DNA from: JAIEOG01 sp964519985 | Lineage (GTDB): Bacteria > Bdellovibrionota > FAC87 > UBA2466 | Length of the DNA: 64,000 bases | NCBI GenBank assembly: GCA_964519985.1 | Contig: CAZFMF010000004.1 | Location: 79,839 to 143,838 of the forward strand | Direction: 5' to 3' | Part shown: positions 9,387 to 17,055 of the stretch, piece after piece | Layout of the letters: every line of letters begins with the position of its first letter | How positions within the stretch are numbered: the stretch's first letter is position 1 | Notes under the pieces: generated by a model | Told to the model about the DNA's origin: nothing | Seen by the model: the letters and a program-made list of their open reading frames with translations, nothing else | Databases searched by the model: none | Made by a program: the position numbers and the translations under genes

Positions 9387-10748
9387 GTGGAAGTTCAGAC
9401 CCCCGCGCCAACCCCCGGGGGGAAGGCGCCGGCCAATCCGAACGAGATCGAAGCACTGAGCAATGAAGCCGTTCAGATTTCGAATCGCGACTACTTGATC
9501 CAGCAACACTGCGCGTCATTGGGCGTCGATCACTCCGACGTTTTCGCCAAGGCCCGCACTTACTCCAACACGATTCACCGCCTGCGAAAAACCGGCGTGA
9601 TGCAGTACGGCGTTCCGATTGAGTCCAAGCCGGGCCCAACCGTAACCATGGAATTTTTTGGTGAAAAGCGAACGATGATCATGTTCGCCAGTAACGACTA
9701 TCTGAATCTTTCCACGGATCCGCGCGTGCACGACGCGATCATTCGCACGATGAAGGACTACGGCGTAGGGGCCGGAAGTTCTCGCGTGGGGACGGGATTT
9801 TCTTACATCCATCAACAGCTCGAGGAAAAACTCGCCGCGGCATTCGGTAAGCAGGCCGCCATTCTATTTCCGACCGGGTACGACGCCATCGCTTCGCCGG
9901 CGATGACCCTCATGACGCCCAACGATCGTGTCATTATCGATGGATCGGCTCACGCTTGTATTTTGGAAGGTGCACACTTAAGCGGAGCAACGGTCCGCGT
10001 TTTTGCCCACAATGCCCCCGATCGATTGGATGAAGCGCTTCGTCGGGCCCGGGAAAAAAGTCCGACCAGCGGATTGTTGGTGATCGTCGAAGGCGCGTAC
10101 AGCATGGATGGCGACATCGTGCGCTTGCCGGAGATCGTGGCGACCTGCCGCAAATACGGGGCACGACTTTTGGTCGATGAAGCCCACTCGGTCGGCGTGC
10201 ACGGGAAATTCGGTCACGGGGTTTGTGAACATTTTGGCATGGCCGCTGAAGTCGACATGATCGGTGGGACCTTTAGCAAGTCATTGGGCGCGACCGGTGG
10301 ATTCATCGCCGCGGATCGCGATGTCATCACCTATTTAAATTTCATGTCGCGCAAGATCATCTTTAGCGCGGCCTTGCCGCCCATTCTGGTGGCGGGCGTG
10401 GGTGCGGCTTTGGAAATCATGGAGTCGGATCCCAGCTTGCGGGAAAAACTTTGGGAAAACGTGCGTTATCTGGGCGCCGGTATGCGCCAAATCGGCGCCA
10501 ATGTCTTGGGTACCGACACCGCTTCGGTTCCGATTCTGATCGGTAATGACGGGGTGATGTTCGGCTTTACGCAGGAACTCATCCGCGAAGGAATTTTTAC
10601 CTTTCCGGCGGTGTATCCCACGGTGGCCAAAGGAAGGTCTACCTTCCGTCTCGCTCTGCAGAGCCAACACAAACGGGAAGACTTGGATCACACGATTGAA
10701 GTTTTTGATCGCTTGCTGAAGAAGTACGAAGTCGGGAAAGGGCACTAG
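9387..10748 (+). CDS. Alpha-oxoamine synthase (serine palmitoyltransferase/KBL/AONS family)
   Basis: A 453-residue PLP enzyme that condenses an amino acid with an acyl thioester, releasing CO2. Family motifs are clear: FASNDYLNL, GVGAGSSRVGTG, LVDEAHSVGVHG and the PLP lysine in GTFSKSLGATGG (about residue 298). The ~50-residue N-terminal extension with YSNTIHRLRKTG before the core is longer than in BioF and resembles bacterial serine palmitoyltransferases. The GTG start has AAGGAG eight bases upstream. Divergence from an ACP, acyl ligase, desaturase and methyltransferase supports a sphingoid- or sulfonolipid-type base product. BioF, or a CqsA/LqsA-like autoinducer synthase, remains possible. 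Confidence 0.85.
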   Translation: MEVQTPAPTPGGKAPANPNEIEALSNEAVQISNRDYLIQQHCASLGVDHSDVFAKARTYSNTIHRLRKTGVMQYGVPIESKPGPTVTMEFFGEKRTMIMFASNDYLNLSTDPRVHDAIIRTMKDYGVGAGSSRVGTGFSYIHQQLEEKLAAAFGKQAAILFPTGYDAIASPAMTLMTPNDRVIIDGSAHACILEGAHLSGATVRVFAHNAPDRLDEALRRAREKSPTSGLLVIVEGAYSMDGDIVRLPEIVATCRKYGARLLVDEAHSVGVHGKFGHGVCEHFGMAAEVDMIGGTFSKSLGATGGFIAADRDVITYLNFMSRKIIFSAALPPILVAGVGAALEIMESDPSLREKLWENVRYLGAGMRQIGANVLGTDTASVPILIGNDGVMFGFTQELIREGIFTFPAVYPTVAKGRSTFRLALQSQHKREDLDHTIEVFDRLLKKYEVGKGH

Positions 10749-10828
10749 TCGTTATTGTGAGGGGCCGAAGGCCCCGAAGCAATCTCGCATCCGTGGATGC
10801 GAGGTAGCTTCGCTACCCTTGCGAGGAC
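10748..10828. repeat. Dispersed palindromic repeat, copy B (REPIN/MITE-like)
   Basis: This copy begins GTCGTTATTGTGAGGGGCC, has a central CGCATCC-GT-GGATGCG hairpin and ends in CTTGCGAGGAC. It fills the gap between two convergent genes and touches both stop codons. Its outer ends are more diverged than in copies D and H. Confidence 0.75.
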
Positions 10829-11415
10829 TAGAGAAATAGCGCGCTGACCGCGCGGTCGCCCAGTTTCACCGTTGCGTTGTCGCGTCCTTTGCGACTCACT
10901 TTGAGTTCTTTGCCCGAGGGCAGAATGATATTCCCCTGAATGTTTCCCGTCTCGCGATCGAGCTTGAAATCTCGGACCTTCACCTTGGTGGTATCGAGGT
11001 AGGCGGTGAAGAGTTCGGGGTCGCCCGGCTTTCCGTAGAAGAGGGTGAAAAGCACCGCCGCCCCTTTTTCGGAAGCGACCACGCCGCCGATCAACCGGTC
11101 CTTCAAGTGTTCGCTGAAAAACTTGCCCTTACGGTCCACAAAGTAAGCTTTGCCCTCGGGTTCGACAAAAATCACGGTATTGCCGAACCACGCGCTTTTC
11201 TTGTCCGGGTTGGTCAAGATGGTCAGGGTCTTTCCGTTCGCCTTGAGCAGCGTCCCTGCATTTTCCTTGAGTATCGCCTTTTCCCGGTCGCTTTGAAGGG
11301 TTGGGGTTTCGCCCAAACGATCCAACAGACCCCGGTGTTTGGCCAACAGCTTTTCGAGCGGGTTGCCGAAAGCGGTCGCCGACCACAGGACGCAAGCCAG
11401 GAGGAGGTGTCGCAT
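10828..11415 (-). CDS. Secreted or periplasmic protein of unknown function
   Basis: The 195-residue product begins with a clear signal peptide (MRHLLLACVLWSATAFG). I chose this ATG because upstream in-frame codons would put 25 non-hydrophobic residues before the signal. The mature part is rich in Lys, Gly and Val and has a beta-strand pattern, for example GNTVIFVEPEGKAYFV, suggesting a small beta-sandwich or clamp fold. No family is recognised. It is convergent with the alpha-oxoamine synthase gene and divergent from the hydrolase gene. Confidence 0.7.
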   Translation of the reverse strand: MRHLLLACVLWSATAFGNPLEKLLAKHRGLLDRLGETPTLQSDREKAILKENAGTLLKANGKTLTILTNPDKKSAWFGNTVIFVEPEGKAYFVDRKGKFFSEHLKDRLIGGVVASEKGAAVLFTLFYGKPGDPELFTAYLDTTKVKVRDFKLDRETGNIQGNIILPSGKELKVSRKGRDNATVKLGDRAVSALFL

Positions 11416-11525
11416 TCCACCGATTTTACCACCCCCTCCCGCCAAACGCCTTGATTGCGTTGAGGCCATTGGGGACAGAAAAAATTTCACTCGGTACGGG
11501 GGACTTGTTGTAGGATCGCGATTCG

Positions 11526-12320
11526 ATGGGAGCCTTATTCGTCGCGGTTTTCGCGGTAGCAGCCACCCTCTATGGGGTCACCGCCCTGGTCCTCTATTTC
11601 CGCCAGCGGTCCTTGCAATACAGCCCCACCCGTAAAGACGCCCAGGGAAAAGGGAACGCGAAGTTCAAACCTTGGCGAAACGCCCAGGGAGAATTTCTCG
11701 GTTATTTCCGGCCGGCCACGGATCCGCGCCGTATCGTCCTTTTCTTTCATGGGGGGGCAGGGGAGGCCCTGGATCGCGACTGGGCGGATGAGCTGGTCCC
11801 CGAACGGGACCTTTTGGTGCTGGCCGAGTATCCCGGTTATGGAGCGCGGAGTGGGACGATTACGGAAGCGAATTTAATTGCCGATTCCGAACGGCTGGTG
11901 GCGGAAGCCCACCGGGCTTGGGGACCCCTGCCCATTTTGGCGGTGGGTGAGAGCCTGGGATGCGCCATCGCCGCCCGACTCGCTTCGGCATTCAAAGTGG
12001 CGCGCTTGGCTTTGATTACCCCCTTTGCTTCCGGGGAGGCAGTAGCCGCCAAGCACTACCGTTATCTGCCCGTTAGGTGGATGCTTAAGGACAAGTACCG
12101 ATTGGAGCAGCATCTCCAGACGTCGCGCGTTCCCCTTCATGTCGTGCATGGGACTTTGGATGAGTACATACCGCTCGAGCATGGGCGGGCAGTTTTTCAG
12201 GCGTATCAGGGCACGGAAAAGTCCTTTGACGAGGTTCCTGGTTTTGGCCACACCAATATCGCCCACGCCGTTTTGCACTCCCCTTTCACGGCGCGCTTCC
12301 GTCAGTTCATCTCTGAATAG
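11526..12320 (+). CDS. Membrane-anchored alpha/beta hydrolase
   Basis: A 264-residue serine hydrolase with an N-terminal membrane anchor (residues 2-24). The nucleophile elbow GESLG (in AVGESLGCAIAARLA) lies mid-protein, and HGTLDEYIP and GFGHTNI supply the likely acid and histidine of the triad. The layout resembles Bem46/ABHD-type hydrolases facing the periplasm. A TAGGAT -10-like box ends nine bases before the ATG, and AGGA within it could alternatively act as a distant ribosome site. It is a single gene with no operon partner. Confidence 0.82.
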   Translation: MGALFVAVFAVAATLYGVTALVLYFRQRSLQYSPTRKDAQGKGNAKFKPWRNAQGEFLGYFRPATDPRRIVLFFHGGAGEALDRDWADELVPERDLLVLAEYPGYGARSGTITEANLIADSERLVAEAHRAWGPLPILAVGESLGCAIAARLASAFKVARLALITPFASGEAVAAKHYRYLPVRWMLKDKYRLEQHLQTSRVPLHVVHGTLDEYIPLEHGRAVFQAYQGTEKSFDEVPGFGHTNIAHAVLHSPFTARFRQFISE

Positions 12321-12378
12321 CGATTCTCGAATCTGAAAAGAATTGCCCCGCGATTCGCCTTTCCGCGTTCAAAAAATC

Positions 12379-12394
12379 TGGCATCGCTTTTGCT
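12379..12394 (+). promoter_or_regulatory. Candidate sigma-54 promoter
   Basis: TGGCATCGCTTTTGCT matches the -24/-12 consensus TGGCAC-N5-TTGCW well, with GG and GC exactly ten bases apart. It lies about 60 bases after the hydrolase gene and points at a ~150-bp stretch ending in an intrinsic terminator. Chance occurrence cannot be excluded. Confidence 0.4.
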
Positions 12395-12404
12395 TTTGAG
12401 TATG

Positions 12405-12557
12405 GGCGAGGAGAACGACGGAAGTGAAAAGCCGTTACCAAAAAGTTTTGAAATCAGGTGCCGGGAGCTGGAGAGGCTCCTCACGTCAAACGAACCTACC
12501 TAATATCCGCTGAACACTCTTGCCGATAAAGAGGCGGGCTGCACCGCCCGCCTCTTT
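12405..12557 (+). ncRNA. Candidate ~150-nt small RNA (sigma-54 promoter to terminator)
   Basis: A predicted start near 12405 (twelve bases after the -12 GC) and a perfect 12-bp terminator stem at 12528-12557 would define a short transcript with no convincing reading frame. A 33-codon frame at 12402-12503 starts slightly before the predicted 5' end and has no ribosome site. This is inference from two signals only. Confidence 0.25.
12528..12557. terminator. Bidirectional intrinsic terminator
   Basis: AAAGAGGCGGGC and its exact inverse complement form a 12-bp stem around a six-base loop (TGCACC). The stem carries AAA and TTT at its base, so it can work on either strand: for the hydrolase or small-RNA transcript on the plus strand, and for the glycosyltransferase operon on the minus strand. 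Confidence 0.75.
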
Positions 12558-12571
12558 ACCGCCTCCCCTCT

Positions 12572-12663
12572 GTCATTGCGAGGGCCGCAGGCCCCGGCCA
12601 GACGGCAGTCGAAGCCCGCATCGCGGAGCGATGCGAGATTCCTTCGCTTGCGCTCGGAATGAC
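12572..12663. repeat. Dispersed palindromic repeat, copy C (REPIN/MITE-like)
   Basis: The 92-bp copy has ends GTCATTGCGAGG and GGAATGAC, and an inner hairpin CGCATCG-CGGAG-CGATGCG. It is slightly longer than the other copies because of extra bases (CCGGCCAGACGGCAGTCG) before the hairpin. It lies between the terminator and the convergent glycosyltransferase gene. Confidence 0.8.
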
Positions 12664-12713
12664 ACACCTGGTGCCGCAGTGCGCCCGGTGCTCTTTGGCC
12701 TCAGTGTCGGGGA

Positions 12714-13580
12714 CTAGCGGCAAATCTGGTAGTTGCGAAATTCGCCCAGGCGAAAGGGGAAGAAAGTCTCCCAGAGCAAAGTCAGGGCATTTTTGATCTC
12801 ATTCTTGTCCCATTTCCGACGGCATTTGGCAGGGTCAAACGTGTTGGGCGTTGCGACGCGTTCTGCCATCACTTTCGGATGAGTGCCCCGGTACTTGCGC
12901 AGGCCCACGTGCCGGTGCAGCTCAACGCTTTCGGGCTCGGTCTTCGGGGTTTCGCCCCACCATAGGGCCATTTCGGCCGACTTGGCTCCCAAGGAATCGG
13001 GAGTGCGCACGTAGCCGTAGTGGAAAACCCGCGCCTGAGCGGGAAACACGTTCAGGCGTTGGCCGTTGCGGCGAAAGCCCTGGGCGTCGCGAAAGGCTTC
13101 GATGCCCCGCCCGTTCTTGAAGAGTCGGACCTCGCGCCGGTACCAGTTGCGTCCACGGATTTCATACTGATAGCTGCCGTAGAAGTGCCGGTACTCGAAG
13201 ACCAGGCCATCGATATCGTGGCGGCTGTCCGCTTTGCCCATGGCCGCGCGGATGGCCGGAAAGTCTTTATCGTGGATCACCTCGTCGGCCTGGATGTAAA
13301 AGCACCAGCGCCCATGGCATTCCTTCAGGGCCAAGTCGGATTGGTGCTTCAGCTGAAAGCCGCCCGACTGCCCCTCCCGTTCCCAAACGGTATCGAGCAC
13401 CCGCACCTTACCCGGAAACTCCCGTTCGAGCTGAGCGCAAAGCGCGCGGGTTTCGTCCTCGGACTTTCCGCAGTTAATGATGAATTCGTCGCAAAGGGGC
13501 ATCACGGAACGCACACTTTCCAAGAACGGATAGTTCAGTCGGACGGCGTTCCGGACGATGGTGAAACCGCTGATTCTCAT
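12714..13580 (-). CDS. Family 2-like glycosyltransferase
   Basis: The 288-residue product has the GT-A pattern of the SunS-like or TPR-less GT2 subgroup: an N-terminal FTIVRNA strand, a CDEFIINCGKSEDET nucleotide-binding segment and a QADEVIH acidic motif in place of DxD near residue 99. The ATG at 13580 shares one base with the ychF stop (TGATG), so the two are translationally coupled. Sugar donor and acceptor are unknown. Being tied to a ychF-pth operon gives no functional hint. Confidence 0.78.
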   Translation of the reverse strand: MRISGFTIVRNAVRLNYPFLESVRSVMPLCDEFIINCGKSEDETRALCAQLEREFPGKVRVLDTVWEREGQSGGFQLKHQSDLALKECHGRWCFYIQADEVIHDKDFPAIRAAMGKADSRHDIDGLVFEYRHFYGSYQYEIRGRNWYRREVRLFKNGRGIEAFRDAQGFRRNGQRLNVFPAQARVFHYGYVRTPDSLGAKSAEMALWWGETPKTEPESVELHRHVGLRKYRGTHPKVMAERVATPNTFDPAKCRRKWDKNEIKNALTLLWETFFPFRLGEFRNYQICR

Positions 13581-14662
13581 CACACGTTGAAGCGGAAGTT
13601 GAGTACGTCGCCGGCCTGCACGGTGTACTCCTTGCCTTCTTGGCGGAGAAGGCCCGCTTCCTTGATTTTCTGTTCACTGCCCAGGCGCACAAGGTCATCG
13701 CTCTTGTAGCATTCGGCACAAATGAAGCCGCGCTCGAAATCGGTGTGGATGACGCCGGCCGCCTGAGGCGCCTTTGTTCCCTTATGGATCGTCCACGCCC
13801 GGGTTTCTTTCACGCCAGCCGTGTAATAGGTGCACAGGCCCAAAACATCCTGCACGGAACGGATAAAGCGATTGAGGCCGGGTTCTTCGAGTCCCATGGC
13901 GTCCAGAAATTCCTTCCGTTCGCCTTCGGGCAGCTGGGCGATTTCCGACTCCATGCCACCGTCGAGCATCATGAAGTTGGCTTTCTCTTTTTCCGCGATG
14001 GCCTTCACTTTGTCGGCGTAGGTCTTGTCCTGCGCATTCGAGCTGATATTGGCCACGTATAAAACTGGTTTGGCCGAAATCAAAAAGAGCGAGCGCATGA
14101 AATCCGCGTCCTTCGGATCGGTGGGCAGGCTGCGTGCCGGATTGCCGGCGTTCATATGCGCTTGGAGCGCATCGAGAATTTCAGAATTCTTCTTCGCATC
14201 CTTATCGCCGGTTTTGGCGGCACGCTTTTCCTTCTCGGCGCGTTTTTCAATCGACTGCAGGTCGGCCAAGATCAATTCGGTGTTGATGACTTCCACGTCG
14301 CGCTCGGGGTCTACGGAGCCGTCCACGTGGACGATGTCGTCGTTCACGAAGCAGCGTACGAGGTGGACGATCGCGTCGGTTTCGCGGATGTGCTGGAGAA
14401 ACTGGTTGCCCAGGCCTTCACCTTTGCTGGCCCCTTTCACGATGCCGGCGATATCGACGATTTGCACCGTGGCGGGGACGGTCTTGAGCGTCTTGACGAT
14501 GTCGGAGATTTCCTTAAGCCGCTGATCCGGAACGGTGAAAATTCCGACATTGGGCTCAATCGTGCAGAAAGGGTAATTTGCCGCTTCGGCTTTCGCCGAG
14601 CCCAAGGTGTTGAAAAGCGTCGATTTGCCGACGTTGGGCAATCCGACAATTCCGCACTTCAT
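13580..14662 (-). CDS. ychF: Ribosome-associated GTPase/ATPase YchF (Obg-like)
   Basis: The 360-residue protein has the G1 motif GLPNVGKST near the N-terminus, a G3-like DIAGIVKGAS segment and the C-terminal TGS domain ending in GDVLNFRFNV, all typical of YchF/OLA1. The ATG at 14662 overlaps the pth stop by four bases (ATGA), and this short start gives the expected MKCGIVGLPNVGKST. The pth-ychF pair is conserved in many bacteria. Confidence 0.96.
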   Translation of the reverse strand: MKCGIVGLPNVGKSTLFNTLGSAKAEAANYPFCTIEPNVGIFTVPDQRLKEISDIVKTLKTVPATVQIVDIAGIVKGASKGEGLGNQFLQHIRETDAIVHLVRCFVNDDIVHVDGSVDPERDVEVINTELILADLQSIEKRAEKEKRAAKTGDKDAKKNSEILDALQAHMNAGNPARSLPTDPKDADFMRSLFLISAKPVLYVANISSNAQDKTYADKVKAIAEKEKANFMMLDGGMESEIAQLPEGERKEFLDAMGLEEPGLNRFIRSVQDVLGLCTYYTAGVKETRAWTIHKGTKAPQAAGVIHTDFERGFICAECYKSDDLVRLGSEQKIKEAGLLRQEGKEYTVQAGDVLNFRFNV

Positions 14663-15225
14663 TTCGTTTCGCTCCGTAAGTTCACAACATTCATCGCTTT
14701 GGCCACGCCCTCTTTCAGGCAAGCTTCCACGCCATCGGCCGCGCGATCGACAATAGCTTCATAGTCCGCCCGCTGAAAGGCAGGAATTTCGGTCAAAACA
14801 TGGTCGGCGGGTGCCAAACGGTCCGACCGACCGACCCCAATGCGGAGGCGAGGGTACTCGTCCGTTCCCAGACTTTCGGTGACGGACTTCAAGCCGTTAT
14901 GGCCGCCCGAACCGCCCTTCATGCGCAGTCGCAAGGTGAATTCCGGCAGGTCGATATCGTCGGTAATGACCAAAATCGACGCGGGCGGCAACTTATAGAA
15001 GTGAGCCGCGGGTTTTACCGACTCGCCCGAGCGGTTCATGAAGGTGAGGGGCTTGAGCAAAATGGCCCCGCCGTGCTGTGCGAACTCGCCCTTGTACTTC
15101 TGAGTGAAGGTGAGATTCCACCGCCGAGCCAACGCATCTACCACATTGAAGCCAATATTGTGGCGCGTGTGCCGGTACTTGGGACCCGGATTGCCGAGGC
15201 CGACAATGAGAAAAGGCTCTGCCAT
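14659..15225 (-). CDS. pth: Peptidyl-tRNA hydrolase
   Basis: At 188 residues this is normal for bacterial Pth, which recycles peptidyl-tRNA dropped from ribosomes. The motif GLGNPG lies at 9-14, the catalytic histidine is H22 in TRHNIGF, and GGSGGHNGLKS and the DDIDLP segment are present. It overlaps ychF by four bases. A dispersed repeat fills the gap to the upstream rplY gene, so an rplY-pth transcript would carry its hairpin. Confidence 0.96.
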   Translation of the reverse strand: MAEPFLIVGLGNPGPKYRHTRHNIGFNVVDALARRWNLTFTQKYKGEFAQHGGAILLKPLTFMNRSGESVKPAAHFYKLPPASILVITDDIDLPEFTLRLRMKGGSGGHNGLKSVTESLGTDEYPRLRIGVGRSDRLAPADHVLTEIPAFQRADYEAIVDRAADGVEACLKEGVAKAMNVVNLRSETK

Positions 15226-15230
15226 GAGCT

Positions 15231-15310
15231 GTCATCGCGAGCGTAGCGAAGCGATCCCGCACTGCGGAGCAGTGCGAGATTGCTTCGTTGCTTGCGCTCC
15301 TCGCAATGAC
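15231..15310. repeat. Dispersed palindromic repeat, copy D (REPIN/MITE-like)
   Basis: The 80-bp copy is the best preserved: ends GTCATCGCGAGCGTAGCGAA and the inverse CTCGCAATGAC, with an inner CGCACTG-CGGAG-CAGTGCG hairpin. It separates rplY and pth inside what is probably one operon, where an RNA hairpin could slow 3'-5' decay. Confidence 0.85.
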
Positions 15311-15318
15311 ATTCCCGC

Positions 15319-16008
15319 TTACTTCTTCTTTTCGGCCGCTTTGGCGTCCGGCTTGGCGCCTTCGGCCGCTGCTGCTTCCCCTTCCGCCGGTTTCTTCTCC
15401 GTAATGACTTCCGGAGCCGCGGCTTCGGCCAACGCCGGGGCGGCTTCTTCTTCTTTCGTCGGAGGCACTACGGTCACGAGGGTCGGGTTCGTGTGGCTGA
15501 CTTTCTCCAAGCCTTCCGGCAACGTGAGGTCTTCCAAGTGGATAGCCGCACCGATTTTCAGCGAACTGACGTCGACATCGATATGGCTCGGGATCGCATT
15601 GGCGAAGCATCTGACGGCGATATCACGCTCGATGATGTTCTGCACCCCGCCGTCGGCGACGCCGATCGCGCGACCAATGAAGTTCAACTTAATCGTGACC
15701 TCAATTTTGCGGGTCGGGTCGATCTCAATGAGGTCGACGTGGAGCAAAATCCGTTTCAACGGATCAATTTGGAAGTCCTTGATCAACGCTTGCTTGCCGT
15801 CGAATTCGCCCCCTTTTAGCGTCAATACGCGGTTGCGACCGCCTTCTTGCAGCAAAAGTTTCGAGATGGGGCGCGGGTCAACCGTGACGCCGCAGCTTTT
15901 TCCCATGCCGTACAAAACCGCCGGGAGTTTTCCGGCGCGGCGGGCCTGGCGGGCGGGGCCTTTGCCCGTTGTCGTTCGTTTGGTTACGTCTAATGAGAGA
16001 TTTTCCAT
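15319..16008 (-). CDS. rplY: 50S ribosomal protein L25/TL5/CTC
   Basis: The 229-residue protein has an N-terminal L25 domain (KRTTTGKGPARQARRAGK, LPAVLYG) that binds 5S rRNA, and a C-terminal TL5/CTC beta domain. An Ala/Glu/Lys-rich tail ends the protein. The ATG at 16008 begins MENLSLDV, preferred over an in-frame codon 15 bases upstream. It follows prs by 15 bases; the prs-rplY-pth-ychF order is a common housekeeping operon. Confidence 0.95.
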   Translation of the reverse strand: MENLSLDVTKRTTTGKGPARQARRAGKLPAVLYGMGKSCGVTVDPRPISKLLLQEGGRNRVLTLKGGEFDGKQALIKDFQIDPLKRILLHVDLIEIDPTRKIEVTIKLNFIGRAIGVADGGVQNIIERDIAVRCFANAIPSHIDVDVSSLKIGAAIHLEDLTLPEGLEKVSHTNPTLVTVVPPTKEEEAAPALAEAAAPEVITEKKPAEGEAAAAEGAKPDAKAAEKKK

Positions 16009-16023
16009 GGGGGTTCCCTTCAA

Positions 16024-16980
16024 TCAATCGAATATCGAGCTTACCGACTCGTGTTTACAAATGCGCCGGATAGTCTCGGCCAGAATCGGGGCGACCGAGA
16101 GGCATTTCACTTTTTCAATCTTCGCCATCTGGGGCGAAAGCGGAATGGTGTCCGTGCAAATCAATTCTTTGAGTTCGCTATTGCGAATCCGCTCGCTCGC
16201 GGCGCCGGAAAAGACGCCGTGCGTGCACGCCGCGCTGACCGAAGTCGCGCCGCGATCCTTCAAAACTTGAACGGCCTGAATCAAAGTTCCGCCGGTATCG
16301 ATCATATCGTCGATAATCATCGCATGTTTGCCGGCCACGTCCCCGATAAGGTTCATTGCTTGGGCTTCATTGGCGCGCAGGCGGCGCTTGTCGATAATCG
16401 CGAGTCCGGTATCCAAGCGTTTGGCGTACGCGCGGGCGCGTTCCACGCCGCCCGCGTCGGGAGAAACTACCATAAGGTCTTTCGATTCGTAGTTCTTGCG
16501 GATGTAGTCGGTGATCACCGGTTTAGAAAAAAGGTGATCGAATGGAATATTGAAAAAGCCTTGAATCTGTCCCGCGTGCAAGTCCATCGCGATCACGCGG
16601 TCGACGCCGGCCGCGGTCAAAAGATCCGCCACGAGTTTCGCGGTGATCGGCACCCGTGATTGGATCTTGCGATCCTGACGACCGTAGCCGTAATACGGAA
16701 TGACCGCGGTGATCGAATTCGCGGACGAGCGTTTCAGCGCGTCGGTCATGATCAGCATTTCCATCAAAGTGTCGTTCACCGGATGGCAGGTCGGCTGAAT
16801 GATAAAGGTATCGATCCCGCGAATGCTTTCTTGGATTTCGACGAAGATTTCACCGTCCGAAAAACGCCGGATCTCCGCCCGCGAGAGCTGAGTGCCCAAT
16901 TCGTCGGTAATCGCTCGGGCGAGGGCTGGATTGGCCGTCCCCGAGAAGATGCGAATCTGATCTTCTCCGGCTGAAAACAT
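16024..16980 (-). CDS. prs: Ribose-phosphate pyrophosphokinase
   Basis: The 318-residue enzyme makes PRPP from ribose 5-phosphate and ATP. Diagnostic segments are RRFSDGEIFVEI near residue 38, YYGYGRQDRK, the metal-binding AMDLHAGQIQGFF, SPDAGG and the PRPP-loop IIDDMIDTGGTL. It heads the prs-rplY-pth-ychF-glycosyltransferase transcript. A -35/-10 pair (TTGAAA, 17 bases, TAGTGT) lies at 16990-17018, so the mRNA would begin only about two bases before the ATG, which has no visible ribosome site. Confidence 0.97.
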   Translation of the reverse strand: MFSAGEDQIRIFSGTANPALARAITDELGTQLSRAEIRRFSDGEIFVEIQESIRGIDTFIIQPTCHPVNDTLMEMLIMTDALKRSSANSITAVIPYYGYGRQDRKIQSRVPITAKLVADLLTAAGVDRVIAMDLHAGQIQGFFNIPFDHLFSKPVITDYIRKNYESKDLMVVSPDAGGVERARAYAKRLDTGLAIIDKRRLRANEAQAMNLIGDVAGKHAMIIDDMIDTGGTLIQAVQVLKDRGATSVSAACTHGVFSGAASERIRNSELKELICTDTIPLSPQMAKIEKVKCLSVAPILAETIRRICKHESVSSIFD

Positions 16981-16989
16981 GAGGCAGTC

Positions 16990-17018
16990 ACACTATGCAA
17001 AGGGGTGCGGAATTTCAA
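16990..17018 (-). promoter_or_regulatory. Promoter of prs, apparently giving a leaderless mRNA
   Basis: On the minus strand TTGAAA and TAGTGT are 17 bases apart, and the -10 ends nine bases before the prs ATG. No Shine-Dalgarno sequence lies between them. Confidence 0.5.
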
Positions 17019-17055
17019 GCCTGTTTCAAGGGGTTAGACGCGTTTTACGCGCTGG

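Noticed and set aside
12402..12503. 33-codon small ORF (begins MGEENDGSEKPLPKSFEIR)
   Set aside because: It has no ribosome site, and its ATG precedes the predicted start of transcription; kept only as part of the small-RNA candidate region.
16051..16659. Plus-strand frames opposite prs
   Set aside because: They are antisense to a highly conserved gene and are explained by GC-rich codon structure.
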